Of a stretch of DNA of 64,000 nucleotides, positions 51,201 to 58,544 are shown one piece after another. How positions within the stretch are numbered: position 1 is the stretch's first letter; the number at the start of each line of letters is the position of its first letter. Position numbers and translations under genes: made by a program. The notes below the pieces were generated by a model. That model did no database searches. It was not told the origin of the DNA and saw only the letters and a list, made by a program, of their open reading frames with translations. The stretch is from the NCBI RefSeq assembly GCF_964204645.1, contig NC_134029.1:24508450-24572449 (forward strand). Direction: 5' to 3'. Source of the stretch: Tubulanus polymorphus (Eukaryota; Nemertea; Palaeonemertea; Tubulaniformes; Tubulanidae).

Positions 51201-54200
51201 GTGGAACTGGATCCAAGATTCGCAGTGAGATACTGGGATTCATAACTGACAATACTGTGGAACTGGATCCAAGATTCACAGTGAGATACTGGGATTCAGA
51301 ACTGACAATACTGTGGAACTGGATCCAAGATTCACAGTGAGATACTGGGATTCATAACTGACAATACTGTGGAACTGGATCCAAGATTCACAGTGAGATA
51401 CTGGGATTCAGAACTGACAATACTGTGGAACTGGATCCAAGATTCGCAGTGAGATACTGGGATTCAGAACTGACAATACTGTGGAACTGGATCCAAGATT
51501 CACAGTGAGATACTGGGATTCATAACTGACAATACTGTGGAACTGGATCCAAGATTCACAGTGAGATACTGGGATTCAAAACTGACAATACTGTGGAACT
51601 GGATCCAATACCGAGATTCAGAGGAGAGTTGAAGATAGAGGAGACCTTACTAATCAAGACCTAATTTACATTTTAAACAGCCAGGTACCCATATATATAT
51701 ATATATTATATATATCTGCATATAAACTCAGCTTCAAATAATGAATTTTGACAACATTGAGGCAGCAGCAGGAAGTATTTATAATTGGAAATAGATATGA
51801 TTCTCCTTTGAATAAACCAGTGAGAATTAAACTCTATATATCCATATGACACGAGAACCACAAACTCGTCAAACCCGTTAAATCTGGGTCGGCTGTATCC
51901 GGATTTTGGGTCTAATCCTGGACAATATTTCCTGTCCACTTGTTCATCAATACACAAGGAAATGATTTTTAATCCCTGGTAAACAGGATGAATTTTGTTG
52001 ATCCGAATTAAGCGGATTCTTCCCTAGTGACAAAATACTAACTCAAAGAGAAACCAGACTCAAATTTGTGAAACTTACTTTAAATCAGGGAATGGATCAT
52101 CTGAAATAACCTACAAATAAAACCAAACAAACATTCAATATACATTTGAATACTCTAATATTTAATTAGTAGTTTAACTACACTAGGTCAATTGTGAATG
52201 AAGAATCTATTATTCATAATTCTGAAGCTAGACTTGTCCAAAAATAGTGTCCATGAAATACAATACAATTCAAACAAACATGATTGGTTTATTACTACGG
52301 CAACATCATATTACTAGACTGGAATCTTTTTAAAATATTGACATTTAGAATTTAATAGCCATAGATTTGAAAATAAACTAATCGTTAAGCAGGGCTCAGT
52401 AATTTAGATATTAGTGATGTTGATTATAAGGAGTTGTTTATAGTGGTAGATTAAAGTAAAGAAGTGAGTCAGCTTGTATATAACAGCTGTGACACACTAG
52501 TCAGTCCTCTCTAACCATTCCATACCTTAACTCAATAATAACAGTGAACTGTATTCTATATCTGCGAGAAGAGATGAAACTGCTGCATGCAGTGTTTGAA
52601 ACATGCACGTCTCCCGAGATACTCTTGCATGGAGGGTTGGTGACACTGGTAGGATCCAGTGATACGTGTCAATAACAGAGAGTCAGTGACACTCATAAGA
52701 TCCTGTCAATCACAGGGAATCAGTAATACCTGTAGTGGTCAGTAACACTCACAGGGAATCAGTAATACCTGCAGTGGTCAGTGACACTCACAGGGAATCA
52801 GTAATACCTGCAGTGGTCAGTGACACTCACAGGGAATCGGTGATACCTGTAGTGGTCAGTGACACTCACAGGGAATCAGTAATACCTGTAGTGGTCAGTG
52901 ACACTCACAGGGAATCGGTGATACCTGTAGTGGTCAGTGACACTCACAGGGAATCGGTGATACCTGTAGTGGTCAGTGACACTCACAGGGAATCGGTAAT
53001 ACCTGTAGTGGTCAGTGAAACTCGTAGGGAGGGTCAGTAACACTCGTAGGGAGGGTCAGTAACACTCGTAGGAAGGGTCAGTGACACTCGTAGGAAGGGT
53101 CAGTAACACTCGTAGGAAGGGTCAGTAACACTCGTAGGAAGGGTCAGTAACACTCGTAGGAAGGGTCAGTAACACTCGTAGGAAGGGTCAGTAACACTCG
53201 TAGGGAGGGTCAGTAACACTCGTAGGGAGGGTCAGTAACACTCGTAGGAAGGGTCAGTAACACTCGTAGGAAGGGTCAGTGACACTCGTAGGGAGGGTCA
53301 GTGACACTCGTAGGAAGGGTCAGTAACACTCGTAGGAAGGGTCAGTAACACTCGTAGGAAGGGTCAGTAACACTCGTAGGAGGGGTCAGTAACACTCGTA
53401 GAAGGGTCAGTAAGTAAATCTCACCTGTAATGGAACTTCATCCATCATATATTTCAATTCATTATTATCTGTCTGAATAAAAGCTGAAAAGGAAAAAAAA
53501 AATTAATTCATTGACTGTGTGCGACAGAGAGATCCATCACAAATAAAACTCCATGAATGACATCATTAGCTAGTACAGGTCCTAATACTGGCCCGTAACG
53601 TCCTGCGTAGGGCCCTACTACTGGCCCGTAACGTCCTGCGTAGGCCCTACTACTGGCCCGTAACGTCCTGCGTAGGGTCCTACAACTGGCCCGTAACGTC
53701 CTGCGTAGGGCCCTACTACTGGCCCGTAACATCCTGCGTAAGGCCTGGTAATAACAATATCAGACTGGTTCTCCTCACTGATTGACACTCAGTCTTACTG
53801 AGTTTGTTTTTTATTTCTATATTTAGCGCATGATCTAAAAACTAATTCAACTATAGCTGTAGACATAGGACTTGTATTGCACAATATAAATCAGCCTGAA
53901 TTGTATCCATGTAATTCATGTTTACGGCCACAAATAAAAACAAAAAAATTGACTTGAAAGTTTATTGACGCCTTGAGTAACAACAATTGCTTAATATTGT
54001 TGACAATAATATTATAGCTTACATAATATCAAGGATAAATGAAGTTATTTTGGAATGAATATATCGGTAATTGAATTGAATTGACCGGTAACTAGTCTAG
54101 CCGCCGCGATATATCGATGTGGTAGTAGGGCCTAGTGCACATCCTCTCAAAAATAATTATCAAAATTTATCAGATATTAAATAAGATTTGTGAAATTACA

Positions 54201-54896
54201 AAATAATGCCAAAATTCACATTGAAATGCCAATATTGATGACATAGATGATAGTGCAAGTGAACTCAATGCGCATACATTGATACTTAGTAAACCACGTA
54301 TCAATATATATATATACACGGTCAAAAATATGTTTAGCAAAATGAATCTAAGAATCCAGGATTCAAATCTCTGTAACAACTGATTAAACAATCAACGATA
54401 TGAGGGCCTACAGGTATCGACTGTCCTGGTGGATTGTCCAGCAGCAGGTGACGACAGACATTTGACATTGACAACAGTGCAGCACTGTCAACTGATACAC
54501 AGCCAACCACAGTGATTATTTCTGTCAAACTGACTTGACAGTTCAGTTGTCAAAGATGTTGTGTAAAGAGGGTCATTTATTGGCTGGAGGCAATTAAAAA
54601 ACTCATCTTTAAATGCTAAATATTCAACACTCAACAGAGTAATGACAGACTAAAGCGGTAAATTTTGCCTGGGTAGAAGTTAACATTTTTGAGTAGTTAA
54701 TTTCTTCCAGTGAGCCCTCCTCTCCTCGTCACCAGCAATCTTACTAATTAAACAATCTCATACCTTGTCCGGGACTTTCTAATCCATTTACGTGCGTAGT
54801 TTTGAAGTATAAAATGTTAGCTATGAGTAAAATAAACGATAATTCCAGGTTGCTCATCGTAGAGCTGGTCTTCCTGTGCTGCTGTATATTCGCCAT
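28566..54896 (-). CDS. TMEM131: Transmembrane protein 131 (TMEM131) orthologue
   Basis: 35 coding exons, in transcript order: 54896-54764, 53483-53425, 52110-52079, 49490-49419, 49301-49178, 48105-47992, 47593-47471, 47159-47079, 47002-46849, 46384-46266, 45990-45882, 45160-45055, 44967-44817, 43597-43316, 42222-42100, 42016-41825, 41291-41139, 41044-40969, 40614-40497, 39606-39468, 39118-39009, 38935-38854, 38748-38582, 38506-38343, 35749-35554, 35130-34202, 34092-33965, 33719-33481, 32438-32308, 30226-29924, 29843-29720, 29633-29470, 29363-29134, 29044-28808, 28721-28566. All phases chain, giving about 1,939 aa (human about 1,880). Diagnostic blocks are QPPLLDFH, VGMPKMEQVLL, SFDVVFLARQVGNVENTL and ALPRPPWEPVLYY before a single membrane segment near residues 1111-1135. 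In the family, the luminal PapD-like region binds procollagen and the cytosolic tail binds TRAPPC8 for ER-to-Golgi collagen transport. Confidence 0.93.
30227..32307 (-). other. TMEM131 intron
   Basis: About 2 kb without a recognised exon. It holds small GGAGGTCTGGAGGTAATGC repeats (30415-30475), the GCAAGACCTCTATAGGCAGG array at 31492-31640 and a poly-C run of about 18 at 32267-32284. An open minus-strand frame at 30631-30903 has no splice or homology support. Confidence 0.55.
31492..31640 (+). repeat. 27-bp AGACCTCTATAGGCAGGTC repeat
   Basis: Four copies of a 27-base unit, followed by (GGGTCAGGTCGCGTCAGGTC)-type repeats. An inverted copy of its core, ATAGAGGTCTTGCA, lies near 31336, giving a 14-bp inverted pair around 150 bases of unique DNA. 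Confidence 0.85.
32464..32759 (-). mobile_element. piggyBac-type MITE, copy 2
   Basis: TTAA at both ends (32464-32467 and 32756-32759) and termini CCCTTTCAGTGC / GCACTGAAAGGG. In opposite orientation to the copy at 14341, it shares the CAGTGCTGACTAATT terminus and internal CTGGAGA, AATTTGAAAATT and AATTCCACC. Inner inverted CACCGCA-TGCGGTG segments make an additional hairpin. No transposase. Located in a TMEM131 intron. Confidence 0.85.
33035..33440 (+). repeat. 21-bp CTGGATCCAGAACTGTGGAA minisatellite
   Basis: About 19 copies of a 21-base unit, degrading toward the 33481 exon boundary. The period equals 7 codons, hence the open frames on both strands. It is the same core as the arrays near 12603 and 50985. 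Confidence 0.95.
34202..35130 (-). CDS. TMEM131: TMEM131 transmembrane and proximal cytosolic exon
   Basis: A 929-base exon beginning FTPDFTMSRIQRVLSVHT and including ALPRPPWEPVLYY, then a hydrophobic segment (SITSCMGLLLFCVLTAAYFE) and the cytosolic tail. The tail is low-complexity: Ser run from a GAC/GTC-type repeat near 34745-34760, Thr/Ile-rich, and HQHQHQQQQQ near 34297-34325. The TPDF and ALPRPxWE motifs are strongly conserved in TMEM131. The acceptor ends in TTTTCAG; the donor is GTTAAT (weak), but the frame to the next exon is exact. Confidence 0.9.
35803..38270 (+). repeat. 2.46-kb array of a 25-bp unit in a TMEM131 intron
   Basis: About 98 copies of a 25-base unit with the core CTAACCTCCCTCTTGCT plus CTAAACTA or CCAAACTA. 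Recurrent variant types are interspersed: CTCCA versus CTCTA, TAACTCTA, CCCCCTTG and AACTGC. It lies between the exons at 38343-38506 and 35554-35749. It is C/T-rich on plus and G/A-rich on the transcribed-sense strand, with few or no stops but no coding signal. Confidence 0.97.
39286..39440 (+). repeat. 22-24 bp CCTAGTGGATTCCTCTC repeat
   Basis: About six to seven degenerate copies in the intron just downstream (minus sense) of exon 39468-39606. Confidence 0.85.
39681..39942 (+). mobile_element. pogo/Tigger-like MITE, copy 1
   Basis: Flanked by TA. The left end is CAGTCAAACCCGCTTAATCC; the right end is the reverse complement of CAGTTGAATCCGCTTAATTC. Inside, GGCTTAATCGGGATT-type units are tandem. 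CAGT..CGCTTAATCCG termini with TA duplications fit TcMar pogo/Tigger elements. No transposase. A diverged copy lies at 51866-52024. Confidence 0.75.
42508..43312 (+). repeat. 58-bp G/C-rich minisatellite abutting a TMEM131 splice donor
   Basis: About 13 units of about 58-66 bases with GGGTTCCCGGCAGGTACGGT, a C-run of variable length and CCCCGGAGTATGATTTACTG. The last unit ends two to three bases from the donor of exon 43316-43597, and its CCGGAGTGTGATTTA forms part of the first 25 intron bases (minus sense). The minus strand carries many G-runs, so G-quadruplex formation in the nascent RNA is possible. Confidence 0.95.
43770..43892 (+). repeat. Duplicated poly-C segment
   Basis: Two direct copies of a segment: CTGTGTGATCCAGGGTAAGC, then a C-run (about 12 and about 19), then GATCTACTGTAGATC and AAGGTAAGTA. 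GATCTACTGTAGATC is itself palindromic. Confidence 0.85.
43964..44488 (-). mobile_element. Dispersed element with tandem core (copy 2, inverted)
   Basis: Reverse-complement counterpart of 7317-7853. Its right end holds the complement of TTCCTGTTTATAGTTTGACA; its left end holds AGTAGTACTGCAATTAGTCT and GATGGCAGCACT. Between them lie about six to seven units with CCTAGGGTTAGGGTTA and GTCACTGGTCACCTGACCTA. Located in a TMEM131 intron. No coding capacity beyond periodic artefacts. Confidence 0.75.
45485..45875 (+). repeat. 21-bp GAGATTCTCTCTGTTTGAGC minisatellite
   Basis: About 19 copies, with 16-bp shortened and TAGG variants, ending within 10 bases of exon 45882-45990. The 7-codon period gives spurious frames on both strands. 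Confidence 0.95.
47268..47425 (+). repeat. 23-bp GAATATACCTCAAATTGAGG array (A)
   Basis: About seven copies of a 23-base unit in a TMEM131 intron. The unit is partly palindromic (CCTCAAATTGAGG). A second array of the same family is at 50130-50330. Confidence 0.93.
48106..49177 (-). other. TMEM131 intron
   Basis: About 1.07 kb, AT-rich. A direct 33-bp duplication (CGGTGCTACGGGTAAACTGT) occurs at 48396-48462. No exon is recognised. Confidence 0.6.
49510..49860 (+). mobile_element. Dispersed repeat family, copy A
   Basis: About 350 bases sharing ordered blocks with 53940-54340: AACTTGAAAGTTTATTGA, GCCTTGA, TTAATAT, GAATATATCG, AGTGCACAT, CTCTCAAAAA, ATCAAAATTTATCA, CCAAAATTCACA, ATTGATGAC and TATCAATRTATA. 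Both lie in introns of TMEM131 and in the same orientation. Class unknown; no coding capacity. Confidence 0.65.
50130..50330 (+). repeat. 23-bp GAATATACCTCAAACTGAGG array (B)
   Basis: About eight to nine copies of the same 23-base unit as 47268-47425, with CTCACAATGAGG variants, in a different intron of TMEM131. Confidence 0.93.
50665..50690 (+). repeat. (CAG)n microsatellite
   Basis: About eight CAG units in the intron between exons 52079-52110 and 49419-49490. Confidence 0.9.
50805..50925 (+). repeat. GAGA-rich tract
   Basis: Purine-rich GAGACCAGAGAGAGAGA-type sequence in a TMEM131 intron. The open plus-strand frames across it lack coding support. Confidence 0.7.
50985..51612 (+). repeat. 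About 57-bp minisatellite containing GTGGAACTGGATCC
   Basis: About 11 units, each with GTGGAACTGGATCCAAGATT, CACAGTGAGATACTGGGATT and CAGAACTGACAATACT. The GTGGAACTGGATCC core is shared with the 21-bp arrays at 12603 and 33035. Confidence 0.94.
51690..51715 (+). repeat. (TA)n microsatellite
   Basis: AT dinucleotide run in a TMEM131 intron. Confidence 0.85.
51866..52024 (+). mobile_element. pogo/Tigger-like MITE, copy 2 (degenerate)
   Basis: Shares CGTCAAACCCG, ATCCGGATTTTGG, TCTAATCC-GGACAATATTTCC, GTCCA and the terminal GAATTAAGCGGATTC with the element at 39681-39942, in the same order and orientation. The ends are eroded. Confidence 0.6.
52665..53030 (+). repeat. 39-bp minisatellite
   Basis: About nine copies of a 39-base unit containing GTCAGTGACACTCACAGGGA and ATCAGTAATACCTGTAGTG, in the intron between the TMEM131 exons at 53425 and 52110. 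Confidence 0.94.
53025..53416 (+). repeat. 22-bp CACTCGTAGGAAGGGTCAGT minisatellite
   Basis: About 17 copies that fuse directly onto the preceding 39-bp array (both contain GTCAGTRACACTC) and end about 10 bases from exon 53425-53483. The junction suggests that the 22-bp unit evolved from part of the 39-bp unit. Confidence 0.94.
53575..53745 (+). repeat. 33-bp GGCCCGTAACGTCCTGCGTA minisatellite
   Basis: Five copies of a GC-rich 33-base unit in the first TMEM131 intron. Confidence 0.92.
53940..54340 (+). mobile_element. Dispersed repeat family, copy B
   Basis: Counterpart of 49510-49860 (ordered shared blocks listed there), slightly longer, in the first TMEM131 intron. No coding capacity. Confidence 0.65.
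54764..54896 (-). CDS. TMEM131: TMEM131 first coding exon with signal peptide
   Basis: Start at MANIQQHRKT (ATG 54896-54894), followed by the hydrophobic stretch LSFILLIANILYF and a polar THVNG, as expected for an ER signal peptide. An in-frame ATG 10 codons upstream (54926) and another 13 codons downstream (54857) are alternatives. The donor GTATGA lies at 54763; G + CT forms Ala with the next exon, which encodes FIQTDNNELKYMM. Confidence 0.75.
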
Positions 54897-55669
54897 GCTG
54901 TTGTAATAATGATCATCACAACACACTGAACAGAAAATACGTCATTAGTTTCACACTCTACACCGAAACCAGTCTCAATATCCAACCGCTTATAGATATC
55001 ACTCAACGTATCGGAATATTTCATATAAATCGCTCGTGGATGAATAAAAAATGAACTTCGATTTAATTTTATTTATTCAGAATATTAAATACGAAAATAA
55101 TATATGCAGTGCGCGGATTACAGGTCGGTCGTGCAACCTGAGCAACGTGTTGAGAAATGGGTAGCTCCGAAAATATCCGAATCGGGGCACCCTGATAGAA
55201 CCCTCGTTACAACAAACTAATTGTATAAAACGACTGGTTGTGACTAGTAAATAGGAAAGTGCTGAGATTTTGATAAATCGTTTTTAAAATAGTAAATTAA
55301 TAATTTGGAATAAAAACTGGATTGAATTGTACATTAACAGGTTTTCAGTAATATGATACGGACATCAGCCCCGCCGACTCGACTAGAGGAGGTTCGAATC
55401 CCAATCAGTGTAACAATCTGACGCATTTTCACTTGCTAACTATTATTCTGTCAATCTGAGAAATAGATTGTGAAGGTGAGGTTTATATAGATTCATCTAT
55501 TTTGTTAGACATCTTAAAAACAGTTGTATATAGATATACACAAAAACTAGTTCACGCCTCACCCTCTAGGTGGAAGCACCGTACGGTTTGGAAATAATTA
55601 CCCTACGAACCGGCGGGCCGGGCACTTACAGTTGAGTTTCATAGGTAATTAACTTCATCTTACAGAATA
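54897..55669. promoter_or_regulatory. Divergent TMEM131 / PDCD2L promoter region
   Basis: TMEM131 (minus) and PDCD2L (plus) start codons are 773 bases apart and point away from each other, so both promoters must lie here or in overlapping 5' exons. I see no strong TATA box. A short tRNA-like GGTTCGAATCCC occurs near 55390. A possible acceptor (CTTACAG at 55659-55665) just before the PDCD2L ATG suggests a spliced 5'UTR. Confidence 0.55.
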
Positions 55670-58082
55670 ATGACATCAGTTCTGTTGGGTTTATGCGACG
55701 CTATTGTTGGTGAAACTGACAATCTAGATGCGAAAATTAACAAGATCGGAGGAAAACCAGTGAGTATTTGAGATCTCCCCACTTTCCCCCGCCCTCAGCT
55801 GAATGGACCATTCAATGGTGCTTGTATTGTAGTGTAACGTTTGTATATTTCAGGATTGGTATAATTTGAATACTGGTATCACTGAGTCGTTTGCTCCACG
55901 CTGTACTCACTGCAATAAGGCACTGATTCTAGTCCTACAACTTTATTGTCCTTTAGATTTATCTGAATACCACAGGACGTTGTATATATTCGTGTGTCCC
56001 TCAAAAATCTGTTCAAACCAACAATATGGGTAAGATTCAACAGCCAGGCCAGTAACCATCCCTGTCTCAGCCTGTAACCAGCCCTGTCTTAGCCCCGCCT
56101 GAGCCAGTGAATGGCTATGCCCGTTTCAGCCTGGCCCAGCCAGCATTAATTATTACATTCCTACTTACACTGCTCTTCAGACTACTTAAATTTTCTTTAG
56201 GTGGAAAGTATTTCGATGCCAAGTAAAAGATCATAATTTCAAACTGAAGGAAAAAGAAGATTTACCAGTAAAGAAATCAACTGATTTATGGTGCGATGGA
56301 TCAGATGATTGGGGTGATTCAGAGTGGGGAACCCAGCGCGATGGATCAGATGATTGGGGCGATTCGGAATGGGGAACCACTACATCCGCTGTAGATCAAC
56401 AGACTATCATCAGTTATGCCAGTATTACTAGTAAATCAATAACAGGAAATCAGGATGAGGATATCAATGACAAACTATCTGGAATGGCAATCACTGATGA
56501 AGATGACGAACCAACAACATCAGCAGAAGCAGCAGTTACCGAATGTATTCCTGAAGATATGATGAATATTGAACAAGCTGCGTCAGTGTTAAATGTATTG
56601 AAATCATCGACACCAGAAACTGAAATGAAGGTAAAACTAAGAATCGATTTAAACCACTAATAACAGTAGAATGTTACAGCGCTGATCAGTGCTTCGTACA
56701 AACACTATCGTTATTGGTCACTTGTGTAGAATTTATCAATGTTTTTCCTACATTTGAATTTACTGATAGGACGTAGATGATGAACTAGTGTCGTATTATA
56801 TCAATGCAATTGAGGAACCGACAGACACCAATTCATCGACAACTGATAATAAACATATCACTGATTTACTCAGGGAATATTCACACAGAGAAGGGGTTAA
56901 TGTCAGTGAATTATTGAACCCACAATCTGACAAGTAAGTTAAATCATTACCGGGTTAGTATTTAGTTAGCGACTGGATTTCATATGAAATATTTTCCTCA
57001 GATTTCAGGGAAGTTCGGCAGAGAAATACGAGAAACCATCATTTAATCACGGAGATGAAATATTTCACAAGTTCACTAGAAGAATGTCCCGATTTCCACA
57101 ACAGTGTTTAAGGTATACAACACTCAGTCATTAGTTTAGTTAGTTACCTTATCGTTGGTGGTAAGCTCTTATAATCGGATGGGCTTATGTGGGTTGTGAA
57201 AATATCCATTCTAAACTAAACCACCAGACAGGATACTACCATTCATTCAGACAATGAATTTGTCATTCAGCCAATAAGTCAGTATGGCAGTAAGAATGTG
57301 ATTATTATTTTCAGATATTCATGGAATGGTGATCCTTTACTTATACATAAACACTTTACTCCTCAACAAACAACGTGCAAGTATTGTAACAGTAAACAGG
57401 TTTACGAGATGCAGTTGATGCCAGGTCTTATTCAGTTTCTCAAATATCAAACTTTTAATGGTCAGTATTTTAGGATTTGTCTAATGCTCCGAATTCATTA
57501 ATTCGTTTCCACCAACTATGATTTTCTACTGCATCTAAAATCAGGGGTAGCTTTATCGATTTTGTAATCTATGTATTGATATGAATCTATGTACTGAATA
57601 CTATTGCTGTGGAAAAGAATTCGGCCTTTAAATATCGTGTCATATTCAATCATTGTATAAACTAATGCAATAGCTACGGACACATAATTTTCAAATGGTC
57701 CAACTTAATTCCATTGGCAAAAGTTTGAAGTTCTGGACCCAGTTCCACAGTTCTGAGTTAAATTTGTCTCAAGAATTAAAACACTGAAAAAGAACTAACT
57801 TTAACTCTGAGTTAACTCTAATAACTGTCAACTGTGGAACTGGATCCTTGGCGAAAAAAAAATCATCAGTGGTTTCCGCGAGTATTATTCTAGCGTCTAT
57901 TATTTATTGTTCTATTTACAGGTGACTCTGCTGCTGCTGCTGCTGCTGCTGCTGTCGTCGTGGAGTTTGGTACTGTGTTGATTTATACATGTATGAATAG
58001 CTGTTGGAGCGAAACGGATTCAGTTAAAGAAGAGACTTGTTTATTACAACTCGATCCAGATCAACATTTGTTTAAAACGTGA
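55670..58082 (+). CDS. PDCD2L: Programmed cell death 2-like protein
   Basis: Exons: 55670-55759, 55854-56029, 56201-56630, 56770-56933, 57002-57112, 57315-57460, 57922-58082 (stop TGA). Phases chain, giving 425 aa (human about 358). It begins MTSVLLGLCDAIVGETDNLD. Family marks are the Cys pairs in FAPRCTHCNKALILVLQLYC and FVCPSKIC (residues about 41-85), HGDEIFHKFTRRM, LRYSWNGDPLL and a final zinc-like CKYC...NSCW region. In the family, PDCD2L associates with ribosomal protein uS5 in pre-40S particles. Oddities: a 45-bp internal duplication (DGSDDWGDSEWGT twice, about 56294-56383) and an eight-residue Ala run from GCT repeats at about 57930-57953. It is tail-to-tail with the SNX24-like gene. 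Confidence 0.93.
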
Positions 58083-58090
58083 GACGTGGA

Positions 58091-58096
58091 AATAAA
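58091..58096 (+). terminator. PDCD2L poly(A) signal
   Basis: AATAAA only nine bases beyond the stop codon, implying a very short 3'UTR. Confidence 0.5.
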
Positions 58097-58246
58097 AATG
58101 CCTCGATATTTTACTTGAACTTCGACTCTCTCGTTTTCTTTCACTCGATAGGAATGAAAAATATCAAATACAAAACAAATAACAAACAACTACTTAAATC
58201 ATTTTACTTACGATAATGTATATATAATATATAGTATGTATATAAA

Positions 58247-58252
58247 TTTATT
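58247..58252 (-). terminator. SNX24-like gene poly(A) signal
   Basis: TTTATT on plus (AATAAA on minus), about 290 bases past the stop at 58545. A TAA/AAT trinucleotide run (about 58483-58505) lies in the intervening 3'UTR. Confidence 0.5.
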
Positions 58253-58544
58253 GTCAAAAAGACATTTGTACAAATATTATGAAGTTTGGTACATGTTTAA
58301 AATAGCATTAGAATAATTGATCAAAGGCAATAGAGTTTTCTGACAAAATATACATCGTAAATAGAATACAATATTTAAAAGCATTTTTATAAATCATAGG
58401 GAATGGACTTAGAGGAAAGGGAGATATCAGTAGTATAAAGTGCAGGTCTGGTAAAAGCTTTAGGATAAAGATAAAGCTGTGTATAATAATAATAATAATA
58501 ATAATACAATATTTGATTGGCAGCGAATCAGAGATTGTCATGAT

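Noticed and set aside
54334-54528. Minus-strand frame with a DLNPGFLDSF-like end
   Set aside because: Phrases of this type often come from repeat-derived sequence. It does not join neighbouring TMEM131 exons, whose phases already chain without it.
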